52,241 bases of DNA from Treponema sp. UBA4692 (GCA_002404895.1 DHKO01000020.1:1-52241), one strand, 5' to 3'. Positions 40,472 through 48,926 are shown, counted from the first letter of the stretch. Numbers and translations: made by a program. Notes: generated by a model not told the origin, from the sequence alone.

Positions 40472-43288
40472 TTAAAATCCGTAGTCAGGCTTCTCTTTTT
40501 TCTCGACAGGAGGCTGGAAAACTTGACTCATAACCTCCATTGCCTTTGTTACAGGAATAAAGGTTATTCCATTTTTCACATGGTCAGGGATTTCGTCAAG
40601 GTCTCTTACATTCGCCTTCGGAATAAAGATTGTCTTGATTCCATTACGCTTAGCCGCCACAGTTTTTTCGCGGAGTCCGCCAATCGGCATTACAGAGCCG
40701 GTCAAGTCAAGCTCGCCAGTCATCGCGACATGAGGCTTCACGCATCTTCCTGTCAAAAGCGACATAAGCGTTGTGGCCATGGTGATTCCCGCGCTAGGAC
40801 CGTCTTTCGGAGTCGCGCCTTCTGGAATGTGAAGATGAATCGTGTTGTGCTCAAACCAGCTTGGACTTTTGATTTTATGCTCGATTGCATACTGCTTAAC
40901 CCAGTTCATCGCAATCTGCGCAGATTCCTTCATAACGTCTCCGAGCTGGCCTGTAAGCTGCAAGCCGCCCTTTTCGCTCTGGAAAGCGATTGACTCAATC
41001 AAAAGAGTGTCGCCGCCCATGCTCGTCCATGCAAGACCGATGCAAGTTCCCGGAACATCAGCTTTTTTCTGCTCGCTCTCGTCAAAAATAGGCTTTCCAA
41101 GATATTTCGGAAGGTCATCAGCTGTAATCTCGTATTTCTGCTGCTTAACTTCCTTTATCTCGTCTTTTGTAACCTGCTTCTCGACTTTTTCAAGTTTTTT
41201 CGCGTCAGCAGGAATTCCAGCAAGAAGACTTGTTATAAGCTTCCTGTGAATCTTATCGATGCATTTCTCATAATTTCTAACTCCAGCCTCGCGCGCATAT
41301 TCTTCAGCGATTCTAAGAAGAGCTTCTTTTGTGTATTTTACCTGAGTTTTTCCAAGCCCGTTCTTCACGAGATTTTTCGGAATAAGATATTTTCTCGCAA
41401 TCTCAAGTTTTTCCTGGTCGATATAGCCCGAAAGCTGGATAATCTCGGCGCGGTCAAGCAGCGGAAGAGGAATTGCGTCAAGAGAATTCGCGGTTAAAAT
41501 AAAGAACACATTGCTCACGTCAAACGGCAAGTCAAGATAGTTGTCGCGGAAATTCACGTTCTGCTCAGGGTCAAGCACCTCGAGCAAAGCAGAAGCCGGG
41601 TCGCCGCCAGAATAGCTTGCGCCCATCTTGTCAACTTCGTCAATCAGGAAAACAGGAGATTTAGTCTTTGTGATTTTTAGACCCTGCAAGATTTTTCCAG
41701 GCATCGCACCGACGTAAGTTCTTCTATGCCCCTTGATTTCAGCCTCATCGCGCACGCCGCCTACAGAAAAGCGGTAAAAAGGCTTGTTCATAGCTTCTGC
41801 AATCGAATGTCCGATAGAAGTTTTTCCGACTCCAGGAGGTCCCACAAGAATCATTATCGAGCCTTTGTTGTCGTTCTTCATTTTTCTGACAGAAAGATAC
41901 TCCATAATGCGCTTTTTCACATCGTCAAGACCGTAATGGTCGCGCTCAAGAATCTTATAGGCATGAACCAAATCGTAGTTTTCAGCGCAATCGTCGTTCC
42001 ACGGAAGAGAGCAGACAAGCTCCAGATAATTCCGCGAGACAAAATACTCAGGCGAGCTCGGATCCATCAGCTTGAATTTTTCAAGCTCATTCTCAACAGA
42101 ATCCTTGATTTCGCCCTCAAACTCAAAGTCAGCGATTCTCGCCCTGAATTTCTGATAGTCAGAGCCGTCCTCGCCAACGCCAAGCTCGTCCTGAATCATC
42201 TTCATCTCTTCGCGCAGGAAATATTCACGCTGGTTTTTCTCGAAATTCTCGTTCAGCTCGTTTTGAATTTTCTTTTGGATACGAAGCAAATCCTGATCTT
42301 TTTTGATGTAGACAAGAACCTGCTCCATTCTTGCCCTTACATTAGTCTCCTCAAGGACTTTCTGCTGGTCAGACTTTTCAATGCTCAACACCGACGCGAC
42401 AAAATCCGCGATTTTTCCCGGATTGTCGATATTCACCATATTAAGGCGCATTTCCTCGGAAAAAAGCGGATTGTTCTCAGAGATTTCCTTCATCTCGCTG
42501 ATTAAAGCGCGTGTCAAAGCCTTCACTTCAAAAGTGTCGTATTCCTCATCGTCAAGATACTGGACAGCGGCGATAATCGGATTCACAGAAGACAACGTCC
42601 TGCGGATTTTAAAACGCTTTATCGTGGAGATGAAAATGTTGAGTCCGCCGTCAGGAAGATTTATTTTCTTGATGATTCTTGCGGCAGTTCCGACTGTGTA
42701 CAAATCCTTTATTGTCGGAATTTCGCTCTCAGGCTTTTTCGCCTCGCTTTCATTCTCATCTTTCAAAAGAACGATTCCGACAAATCCGTCGCCCCCATAT
42801 GCCTGCTCAACAGCCTTGATATCTTCGGCGGCAGTAACCATAATCGGTGTGAAAATTCCCGGAAACATAGGATGTCCGGCAACAGGAAGCAAGACTAGCT
42901 TCGGCGGAAGCATATCTTCAATAGGAACAATCGAAGCGTCGGCTCCAAGCGATTTCAATGAAAAAGTTTTCCGCTTGCTGTTTCCGCCAGAATCTGAGAC
43001 TTCCTCAACCTTGTCGATTACAGGCGCGTTTGATTCCGGTGCGTCTATGCCGTCTTTCTTTTCATCAGAATTTTTAGAATTAGAAGCTGGCTCAGCCGAG
43101 CTTTCTTTTTCAGAAGATTTCTCGTCTTTCACAGAATCAGTTTTTTCAGAATTTGAATCTGCTGAATTTGATTTTTTTGAATCCGATTTTTCTAAATCAG
43201 AATCTTTTGACTTCTGCTCCAAATTTTCAACAGTCTCTTCATATATCTTAATTTTTTCGTCGTTGTTCTCGTTGTTATTATCACTCAT
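40472..43288 (-). CDS. lon: ATP-dependent protease Lon
   Basis: 938 residues. After an unusual disordered Ser/Asp/Glu/Lys-rich extension of about 105 residues come the Lon N-domain (LPPKLVLLPVAGHPMFPGIFTPIMV), the coiled region (REYFLREEMKMIQDELG), the AAA+ module with Walker A GPPGVGKTS (about 485) and Walker B VFLIDEVDKM, and the protease domain with catalytic Ser in PKDGPSAGITMA (about 831) and Lys in GGLREKTVAAKR (about 873). A linker segment (KKLEKVEKQVTKDEIKEVKQQ) is inserted before the protease domain. Degrades misfolded and regulatory proteins in the cytosol. Own promoter with a -10 only 7 nt before the ATG; no ribosome site. Confidence 0.97.
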   Translation of the reverse strand: MSDNNNENNDEKIKIYEETVENLEQKSKDSDLEKSDSKKSNSADSNSEKTDSVKDEKSSEKESSAEPASNSKNSDEKKDGIDAPESNAPVIDKVEEVSDSGGNSKRKTFSLKSLGADASIVPIEDMLPPKLVLLPVAGHPMFPGIFTPIMVTAAEDIKAVEQAYGGDGFVGIVLLKDENESEAKKPESEIPTIKDLYTVGTAARIIKKINLPDGGLNIFISTIKRFKIRRTLSSVNPIIAAVQYLDDEEYDTFEVKALTRALISEMKEISENNPLFSEEMRLNMVNIDNPGKIADFVASVLSIEKSDQQKVLEETNVRARMEQVLVYIKKDQDLLRIQKKIQNELNENFEKNQREYFLREEMKMIQDELGVGEDGSDYQKFRARIADFEFEGEIKDSVENELEKFKLMDPSSPEYFVSRNYLELVCSLPWNDDCAENYDLVHAYKILERDHYGLDDVKKRIMEYLSVRKMKNDNKGSIMILVGPPGVGKTSIGHSIAEAMNKPFYRFSVGGVRDEAEIKGHRRTYVGAMPGKILQGLKITKTKSPVFLIDEVDKMGASYSGGDPASALLEVLDPEQNVNFRDNYLDLPFDVSNVFFILTANSLDAIPLPLLDRAEIIQLSGYIDQEKLEIARKYLIPKNLVKNGLGKTQVKYTKEALLRIAEEYAREAGVRNYEKCIDKIHRKLITSLLAGIPADAKKLEKVEKQVTKDEIKEVKQQKYEITADDLPKYLGKPIFDESEQKKADVPGTCIGLAWTSMGGDTLLIESIAFQSEKGGLQLTGQLGDVMKESAQIAMNWVKQYAIEHKIKSPSWFEHNTIHLHIPEGATPKDGPSAGITMATTLMSLLTGRCVKPHVAMTGELDLTGSVMPIGGLREKTVAAKRNGIKTIFIPKANVRDLDEIPDHVKNGITFIPVTKAMEVMSQVFQPPVEKKEKPDYGF

Positions 43289-43295
43289 AATTTTA

Positions 43296-43325
43296 AATAT
43301 AATGTTCCAAAGACAATTTCGGCAA
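43296..43325 (-). promoter_or_regulatory. Promoter of lon (leaderless)
   Basis: TTGCCG (43320-43325), 18 nt, TATATT (43296-43301), then 7 nt to the ATG at 43288. No CIRCE-like inverted repeat beside it. Confidence 0.65.
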
Positions 43326-43328
43326 GTT

Positions 43329-45143
43329 TTATTTGGACTGCTTCAGCCTTGCGATGACCAAAACCGAATCCTGATACCAGTCAACAATCATAGAAAATTC
43401 CTGACGAAGATAGCCGTCAGCGTCCGCCTGAATTTTCAGGACATTTCCGGATTTTAAGCTGTTTTCAGGCAAAGCCGAAATCGGAACGTATTTTCCTCCA
43501 TACAAAACAGAAAACCTCGTGCTTTTTGTGATTTCCTTGTCGGAATCAGCATCGTAGGCGCGGACTTGAAGCGAAACCGGCCGCGAGACTCTCTGCAAGT
43601 TGTCAAAGCTGATATTCACAGATTCCTTGTTCACTACGAACGACTCCCAAATCAAATACGAGCCGACAAGAACTTTCACGCGGTATTTTCCGTCTCTGAG
43701 ATACGCCGATTTCGTCGAGAAATATTTGATGTTGTTTCTGTTAAGCACAGCTGTCGTCTTTCCGTCTTTCGTGCGGGAAACGATTCCTGCAGAAGGCTTG
43801 AAATCGCGCTGGGAGCCTTTCACTTCAGGCAAGCCGTCTTTTCTCTCGTCAAAAAAGTAAGCCTTTACAGGAACGTCCATTCCGTAAATGTTGTTCTGTA
43901 TTCCCGCGACTGGCGCAATCAGATTCAAAGTTACCGGACGATACCAGTGGCTGAGCAAAGTCTCGTGGAAAAAGCCCTGCTTCCAGCCGTAGACGCAAAG
44001 GCAGACAAGAGCCGCCGCGGAAACAGCCCCGGCAGAAATCTTCGCCGCAAGATGAGACTTTTTCTCGAATTCAGGATTTTTGAACTGATTTTTAGCCGCG
44101 ATAATCTGGGCAAGGCAGATTCTTATCTGGTGGGTGTCGAATTCGCTCAGATATTTTTTTATGACCTTGATAACGCCGTCAATCGTCTGGTAGCGTTTCT
44201 CAGGATTTCCCTTGAGCATCTTTTTTATCATCCGGCAGATTACAGGAGGAATTTTCTTGTCGAACTTGCGCGGATTTGTGTATTTTCCCTTGTTTATAAG
44301 ACGAAGATTGTCCTCGCTGATTTTTCCAGGAAACGGCTTTGTGCCGGTGAGCATTTCATAAAGCATTACGCCCATCGAGTAAATGTCGGCGCGCTGGTCA
44401 ACAGAGCGGCTGTCAGTAATCTGCTCAGGGCTCATATATGCCGGAGTTCCAAGCGTAACGCCCGACATTGTAACGTCCTCGGCAGTTTTCGTCACAATCT
44501 TGTCGGATTTTGTGACAGCAATCTCCTCGATTTTGTCGCTCGCTGCGATTCCAAAGTCCGCAAGCTTAACCTCAGCGCGGCGCGAAATCAGAATGTTTCC
44601 GGGCTTTATGTCTCTGTGGACAATTCCTCTGTCGTGCGCAAATTTAAGCGCGTAGCAGGCATCAAGAAAAACAAGGAGAGCAACTTCCGTTCCAAGCGCG
44701 CCCTGCTTTTCAAGCATCTGCGAAAGCGAAAGTCCGTCAACAAATTCCTCGACAATGTAATGGCTTGAGCCTTCAACAAAATAGTCAAAAAGATGGACGA
44801 TATAAGGGCTTTGCATATCAAGAAGAATCTGAGCCTCTCGCTTGAATCTTTCGCGCACCGTCGGATTGTTTCTGATTGTAAGCTTTTTCAAAATCACAAG
44901 TCGCTTCAAAGTCGGATGCACAGCCTTGTAAACCGCGCCCATTCCGCCTTTTGCGACAAGCCCCATGATTCTGTATTTTCCGATATATTCAAGAGAAGGC
45001 TTCGCGGCGGCAGTTTTCACAGACACTCTCGCCACATTCCGCGAAGATTGAGCTTTTGAAGCAGCAGAAGAAGCCCTAGAACTTGAACGCGGAGCTTCCA
45101 CATTTCCAGAATCATTTTTCATCACAACTGTCTCGTCAGCCAT
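43329..45143 (-). CDS. Transmembrane Hanks-type Ser/Thr protein kinase
   Basis: 604 residues. A Ser/Ala/Arg-rich N-terminus (to about 52) precedes a complete kinase domain (about 57-330): glycine loop GLVAKGGMGAVYKA, catalytic Lys near 86, HRDIKPGN (176-183), ADFG (195-198), GTPAYMSPEQ, and DIYSMGVMLYEMLTGTKPF. A membrane helix at about 367-387 leads to a roughly 215-residue beta-rich extracytoplasmic domain (LIAPVAGIQNNIYGMDVPVKAYF ... DGKYRVKVLVGSYLIWESF) with no PASTA repeats. AAGGAG ribosome site 7 nt before the ATG. Lies in a cassette with a PPP-like phosphatase and an FHA protein upstream, pointing to one phospho-signalling unit. Confidence 0.93.
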   Translation of the reverse strand: MADETVVMKNDSGNVEAPRSSSRASSAASKAQSSRNVARVSVKTAAAKPSLEYIGKYRIMGLVAKGGMGAVYKAVHPTLKRLVILKKLTIRNNPTVRERFKREAQILLDMQSPYIVHLFDYFVEGSSHYIVEEFVDGLSLSQMLEKQGALGTEVALLVFLDACYALKFAHDRGIVHRDIKPGNILISRRAEVKLADFGIAASDKIEEIAVTKSDKIVTKTAEDVTMSGVTLGTPAYMSPEQITDSRSVDQRADIYSMGVMLYEMLTGTKPFPGKISEDNLRLINKGKYTNPRKFDKKIPPVICRMIKKMLKGNPEKRYQTIDGVIKVIKKYLSEFDTHQIRICLAQIIAAKNQFKNPEFEKKSHLAAKISAGAVSAAALVCLCVYGWKQGFFHETLLSHWYRPVTLNLIAPVAGIQNNIYGMDVPVKAYFFDERKDGLPEVKGSQRDFKPSAGIVSRTKDGKTTAVLNRNNIKYFSTKSAYLRDGKYRVKVLVGSYLIWESFVVNKESVNISFDNLQRVSRPVSLQVRAYDADSDKEITKSTRFSVLYGGKYVPISALPENSLKSGNVLKIQADADGYLRQEFSMIVDWYQDSVLVIARLKQSK

Positions 45144-45209
45144 TTTTTTCTCCTTTATTTTCTATATTTTTCTTTTGAATTTTTGATTTTTTATGCAGCT
45201 TATTTTTTA

Positions 45210-46358
45210 TCAGCCGATTTTCTCAACGTTCACAATATCTTCCAGAGGATTGAATTTTCTTTCCGGCGAAACAACCGCAATGTTCTCCTCTTCAGGATTA
45301 TGAATCTGGATATATCTTCCGTCCTGCCTGAAAGCGTATTTTCCAGCGACCGGCCTGTGTCCGCCAAGCCAGACATAATTTTTCGCTTTTTTTCTTCCGA
45401 CAAGATTCCGGATTGTCTTTCCAACGCTGTTTTCATCGGCTTTTCCGTTCGCAGTCCAAGTGAGACCAAATACAACCGAGCTTTCTTTTTCGTGGTAGTT
45501 TATGATTTCTTTCCGCGTGTAGACCTGAGCAGGCTCGGCATGGGAGACGATGCAGCTGTCAAACACAGCGCAGACAGGAAGCGACTTTTCAAAGCAGCTG
45601 ATTTCATGGAGAATCAGGTCGTCGTAATAGCTTTGCAGGAAGTCAGCGACCATGTTTCCCTCGTCGCAAAATTTCCTGAACGGAACATTGCCGTAAGGCT
45701 TCACGCTCATCTCGTTCAGAACGTTCTCGTGGTTTCCTTTCAGAATATGGAAATGTCCAGCAAAAGTTGTCTTTAAGACCAAAAGCATTTCCAAAAGCGA
45801 AAGATTCTCTTTCATCTCGCTTTTCATAAAACTGTTCACCCGGTTTCCGCCGGAATATTCCTCAAAGGCCGAAATCCACCGCTCGCGTCCGCGCGCCTCA
45901 GAATGAAAAATATCGCCCACGCAGCAGACATACAAAAGACCGCGCTCAAGACATTCGAGAACAGAAAGCCCCGCGCATTTTTCAAGCGAACCGCTCAAAT
46001 TTACGGAACTAATAGAAATTTCCGATGGCGAGCGCAAATCAAGAGATTTTGAATCTGAAAGATTTTTCTGATTTTCCAAATCGGAACACGGAAAACGGTA
46101 TCTTAAAATATCGATTATAAATTTCTCGCGCCCGTGCAGGTCAGGAACGACAATCACCGGCAGAGATTCACCTTTATTTCCGCAGAGCGTAAAATCAAGA
46201 AGACCGCCAGACTTTTTCTGGCTTGAAAGAGGCCGGTAAGACAGACTTTCATTTTCAAGAACAGAAATGCAGCTGTCCAAAAGCGAGAGTAAAGAGCCGT
46301 AGGAAACAAGCTCCTCCGACTCATATTGCCTGATAAAACTGAGAATCAAGTCTGACAA
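45210..46358 (-). CDS. PPP-like metallophosphoesterase
   Basis: 382 residues from a TTG start (another TTG follows shortly after, so the start is uncertain). Metallophosphatase motifs in order: VVPDLHGREKF (usual GDxHG), VCCVGDIFHSEARGRERW (usual GDxVDRG), LKGNHENVLNE (GNHE), IVSHAEPAQVY (the H of motif IV) and VWLGGHRPVAG (motif V). The GNHE and RG spacing resembles PPP-family Ser/Thr phosphatases more than generic calcineurin-like esterases, although the first Gly-Asp is Pro-Asp. A Ser-rich insertion (about 92-120) is present. The place between the FHA and kinase genes suggests it reverses that kinase; this is inference. Confidence 0.83.
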   Translation of the reverse strand: MSDLILSFIRQYESEELVSYGSLLSLLDSCISVLENESLSYRPLSSQKKSGGLLDFTLCGNKGESLPVIVVPDLHGREKFIIDILRYRFPCSDLENQKNLSDSKSLDLRSPSEISISSVNLSGSLEKCAGLSVLECLERGLLYVCCVGDIFHSEARGRERWISAFEEYSGGNRVNSFMKSEMKENLSLLEMLLVLKTTFAGHFHILKGNHENVLNEMSVKPYGNVPFRKFCDEGNMVADFLQSYYDDLILHEISCFEKSLPVCAVFDSCIVSHAEPAQVYTRKEIINYHEKESSVVFGLTWTANGKADENSVGKTIRNLVGRKKAKNYVWLGGHRPVAGKYAFRQDGRYIQIHNPEEENIAVVSPERKFNPLEDIVNVEKIG

Positions 46359-46388
46359 ACTCTAATCCAGATTTTTTGGCGCAGAGCC

Positions 46389-46733
46389 TCAAGACATAAC
46401 GAGAGAAAAAGCTCCCACCGTGATTTTGTCTCCGGGATTGAGCTTGACATACTTGTCGGAAGGAATTCTGTGGCCATTCAGGAAAGTTCCGTTTGTGCTG
46501 TTCTCGTCCTTCAAAAAATAAGCGTCGCGGATTTTCTGAATGCTCGCGTGAATCCGGCTAACAAGCTTGTTGTCAATGACAATCGAGCAGTCTGGATTTC
46601 GTCCAATCGTCATTTTTGCCACAAGATGAATCTTTTTCTGATTGAAAACGAGATAAGAAACAGGCGCGCCTTCAGCGACACGCTCCAAATGCTGTCCAAC
46701 CGGACTTTCAGTAATAATTGTCTTGTCATCCAT
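46389..46733 (-). CDS. FHA-domain protein
   Basis: 114 residues. A short N-terminal tail with clustered Thr/Ser (DDKTIITES) precedes one FHA domain: MTIGRNPDCSIVIDNKLVSRIHASIQK and YFLKDENSTNGTFLNG, containing the GR, SRxHA and NG residues that bind phosphothreonine. This tail-plus-FHA form recalls GarA/OdhI, whose N-terminal Thr is phosphorylated by the cognate kinase and then held by its own FHA domain; here the resemblance is of layout only. First gene of the FHA-phosphatase-kinase cassette, with a leaderless promoter. Confidence 0.92.
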   Translation of the reverse strand: MDDKTIITESPVGQHLERVAEGAPVSYLVFNQKKIHLVAKMTIGRNPDCSIVIDNKLVSRIHASIQKIRDAYFLKDENSTNGTFLNGHRIPSDKYVKLNPGDKITVGAFSLVMS

Positions 46734-46740
46734 ATTTTTG

Positions 46741-46769
46741 ATTATAACCTATGTGCGATTATTTTGCAA
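46741..46769 (-). promoter_or_regulatory. Promoter of the FHA-phosphatase-kinase cassette (leaderless)
   Basis: TTGCAA (46764-46769), 17 nt, TATAAT (46741-46746), 7 nt to the ATG at 46733; no ribosome site. Confidence 0.72.
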
Positions 46770-46884
46770 AAAAGATTAAAAGGAGAGACTTTTGCTGCCG
46801 CATTGCTTATCAAATTTTTTTAATTTTTCCAGCCAACAAGAAATCAAGATTTTCCTTTTTTATTTTTTTTCTCAAAAACAGCGC

Positions 46885-46928
46885 GCATAAAAAAAACAGG
46901 CTTTTCCGCAAAATGAAAAGCCTGTTTT
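46885..46928 (-). terminator. Terminator of mnmA
   Basis: 14-bp perfect stem (46893-46906 with 46915-46928, AAAACAGGCTTTTC arm), 8-nt loop, then eight T on the minus strand, 14 nt past the mnmA stop. Confidence 0.9.
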
Positions 46929-46941
46929 AAAATCATCTAAT

Positions 46942-48123
46942 TTAAGAATGTACCGGCTTTACAATGTAGCCGCCGCCGCATATTACGTCGTCAATGTAAA
47001 GAACCGCCGACTGCCCAGGAGCTACGGCGCGCTGCTCATCCTTGAATGTAATCAGGTAAGGCTGTCCTTTGTACGAAGTCTTGTCGTCATCTGCCGGAAA
47101 ATATTTTTCCACGCTGCACTCGACAGGCTTGCTCGCAAGCCTTATCTTCACGCTCGCGTTGAATTTTTCGCTCGGCTCAACATCGCTCGGCCATGCAAAG
47201 TCATCGGCAATAAGTGCTTTTGAATTGAGCGCGCTGTTCGGAGCCAAGACAACGACATTGTTTTTCGCGTCAATCGAATGAACATAGACAGGATAGCTCA
47301 TCGCAATTCCAAGCCCTTTGCGCTGCCCGACCGTGTAATGCTCAATTCCCTTGTGGCGGCCGAGAACGTGCCCGTCCAAGTCGATTATATCGCCTGGAAC
47401 AGAAGGCTTGTCCGCAAAAAGCAAATCAAAATATTCCTCGCCGATAAAGTCCTGACTTTCTTTTTTTTCAGCGGCTTTAAGGCCTGCCCGGCGCGCAAGC
47501 TCAAAGACCTCAGACTTTTTCATTGAGGCAAGAGGAAAGCGGACTTTTTCAAGAGTCGATGACGGAATTCTGTTCAAAAAATAAGTCTGGTCCTTCGAGA
47601 CATCAAGCGCAGTCGCAATCATCGCAGGCCGCTTATCGCTTCCAAAAATTCCCTCGTCAGGGCGGACAATCTTCGCGTAATGGCCGGTGCAGAAATAGTC
47701 GTACTTGATTCCAAGCTTTTCGATTCCATCAAGGAGCGCGCCGAATTTTATGTAGCGGTTGCATCTTATGCACGGATTCGGAGTGCGCCCGTTTCTGTAC
47801 TCGGACTTGAAATATTCGAGAACGTTTTTCTTGTATTCATCCTCAACATGGACAACGTGATACTCAATTCCCTGCTCCGCGCAGAATTTCTCGCACGCCG
47901 CGATGTCGTCCTTTTCATGCGGACTGTAGCACGCGTCTTTTATTTCGTGCCCTTCTTTTTTAAGCTCGGGAATCGAGTTGTCCCAAAGAGCCATTGTAAC
48001 GCCGATTACACGGCAGCCCTTCTCCTTGAGCATGAAAGCTATCAAAGTAGAGTCAACGCCGCCAGACATTCCAACAATAACAGTGTCGCCGCTTTTCGGC
48101 ATTTCTAAAGCTGTGTATTTCAT
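46942..48123 (-). CDS. mnmA: tRNA-specific 2-thiouridylase MnmA, variant active site
   Basis: 393 residues from the ATG at 48123 (AAGGTGA upstream); the frame continues upstream through a non-coding repeat and is not used. Thiolates U34 of Glu/Lys/Gln tRNAs. PP-loop GMSGGVDST, the nucleophile block NPCIRCNRYIKFG (C118, C121), TGHYAK, KDQTYFLNRI and HYTVGQRKGLGI are present. The second catalytic cysteine, normally in ES(Q/T)(D/G)IC-F, is missing: the stretch reads ESQDFIG (222-228). A Cys (C145) stands directly before TGHYA where Ala is usual. An early insertion (KKEGHEIKDACYSPHEKDD) is also present. The variant may use an Fe-S cluster rather than persulfide relay. The IscR-like regulator lies upstream on the same strand. 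Confidence 0.93.
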   Translation of the reverse strand: MKYTALEMPKSGDTVIVGMSGGVDSTLIAFMLKEKGCRVIGVTMALWDNSIPELKKEGHEIKDACYSPHEKDDIAACEKFCAEQGIEYHVVHVEDEYKKNVLEYFKSEYRNGRTPNPCIRCNRYIKFGALLDGIEKLGIKYDYFCTGHYAKIVRPDEGIFGSDKRPAMIATALDVSKDQTYFLNRIPSSTLEKVRFPLASMKKSEVFELARRAGLKAAEKKESQDFIGEEYFDLLFADKPSVPGDIIDLDGHVLGRHKGIEHYTVGQRKGLGIAMSYPVYVHSIDAKNNVVVLAPNSALNSKALIADDFAWPSDVEPSEKFNASVKIRLASKPVECSVEKYFPADDDKTSYKGQPYLITFKDEQRAVAPGQSAVLYIDDVICGGGYIVKPVHS

Positions 48124-48154
48124 AAGATATTCACCTTCATTTTTGCGTTTATTT

Positions 48155-48322
48155 GCGTTAGAGATAGCAGCACCGCCGGAGGCGTTCCTGCACGCTTTGC
48201 TTAATTTTTTGCCCAAAAAAGCACTGGAATGAGCCGCGCAAGACGGCGAAGTGGTGCAAAATAAAAAGCAGGCACTTTTTAATTTTGCACATAGCCCGGG
48301 CCGCTGAAAGCGGCAACGCCCT
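48155..48322 (-). repeat. GC-rich interspersed repeat, copy A
   Basis: On the minus strand it starts GGGCGTTGCCGCT, continues GCGGCCCGGGCT and ends CTCTAACGC. The same ends and order occur in the copy at 51025-51146 on the plus strand (GGGCGTTTCCGCT ... GCGGCCGGGCT ... CCCTAACGC), with different, longer inner sequence. It fills the gap between the IscR-like gene and mnmA. GC content is well above the surroundings. Confidence 0.65.
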
Positions 48323-48329
48323 TGCATTT

Positions 48330-48734
48330 CTATTTTTTCATCAAATCTGCGAGCGTAACAGTGTCGAGATAGTTTTCAATCAAGCCGTCAAGCTTTGTCC
48401 ACATCGGAATCGTCCGACACTCATCTTTTCTCGGGCAAGGCTCAGCATTTTTTTCAAGGCACGCGACAGGAGCGAGAGTGCCCTCAGTGAGCCGCAAAAT
48501 CTCGCCAACTTTGTATTCGTCAGGCTTTCTGTTGAGCCTGTAGCCGCCGCCTTTTCCGTGAACAGCGTCAACAAACGAATTTTTTGAAAGAAGCGTCATT
48601 ATCGCCTCGATGTATTTCTGTGAAATATTCTGGCGTTCTGCAATCTCTTTGAGCGGGATTCTCTCATTAACGCCGTTTTCCGCCAAGTCAACCATAACTC
48701 TTAAAGCGTAACGCCCGCGAGTTGACACAATCAT
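48330..48734 (-). CDS. Rrf2-family transcriptional regulator, IscR-like
   Basis: 134 residues from the ATG at 48734 with GGTGGG upstream; a longer in-frame extension crosses the promoter and is not used. Winged helix start MIVSTRGRYALRVMVDLAENG, recognition region IPLKEIAERQNISQKYIEAIMTLL, wing VHGKGGGYRLNRKP. Three cysteines C92, C100 and C106 (CLEKNAEPCPRKDEC) lie where IscR binds its [2Fe-2S] cluster (C92, C98, C104 in E. coli), with slightly different spacing. It probably senses Fe-S status. Upstream of mnmA on the same strand, but the usual partner iscS is absent. Confidence 0.9.
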   Translation of the reverse strand: MIVSTRGRYALRVMVDLAENGVNERIPLKEIAERQNISQKYIEAIMTLLSKNSFVDAVHGKGGGYRLNRKPDEYKVGEILRLTEGTLAPVACLEKNAEPCPRKDECRTIPMWTKLDGLIENYLDTVTLADLMKK

Positions 48735-48764
48735 CTTTTTACCCACCAAAAAACTATTTAATTG

Positions 48765-48793
48765 ATGATACCACAAACGATTTCTTAAAACAA
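48765..48793 (-). promoter_or_regulatory. Promoter of the IscR-like gene
   Basis: TTGTTT (48788-48793), 17 nt, TATCAT (48765-48770). A leader of about 24 nt holds the GGTGGG ribosome site. Autoregulation is common for Rrf2 proteins, but I could not point to a palindromic operator. Confidence 0.65.
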
Positions 48794-48800
48794 TCAGATG

Positions 48801-48879
48801 AAGGGGGAAAGCCTTCCCCTGCGCGTCCACTTCGTTGGCCGCTACCCCTTCTCCTAGGGGCTTCGCCCCTAAAACCCCA
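48801..48879. repeat. GC-rich intergenic element with inverted GGGG/CCCC segments
   Basis: Contains two hairpin-forming parts: AGGGGGAAAGCCTTCCCCT and CTAGGGGCTTCGCCCCTA (perfect GGGGC-TTC-GCCCC stem), joined by GCGCGTCCACTTCGTTGGCCGCTACCCCTTCTC. The base composition contrasts with the AT-rich flanks. The style is that of interspersed spirochaete intergenic repeats; only one copy is in this window. Confidence 0.55.
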
Positions 48880-48880
48880 T

Positions 48881-48926
48881 AAAAAATGGCTGCCTTTGCA
48901 AAGTTCTAAAAACTCCAAAGACAGCC
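48881..48926 (-). terminator. Terminator of amt
   Basis: Stem of 11 positions with one mismatch (48888-48898 with 48916-48926), a 17-nt loop and six T on the minus strand. Confidence 0.7.

Noticed and set aside
42381..43457. Long open frame (358 codons) antisense to the 5' part of lon, and similar long antisense frames over the kinase gene (43566-44768, 400 codons) and lon (41726-42505)
   Set aside because: They mirror the codon pattern of strongly coding genes on the other strand, give Arg/Leu/Ser/Phe-rich translations without any family motif, and have no ribosome site.
48124..48327. N-terminal extension of MnmA by 68 residues
   Set aside because: It reads through the GC-rich repeat, is unlike MnmA N-termini, and the ATG at 48123 has its own ribosome site and the expected start of the family.
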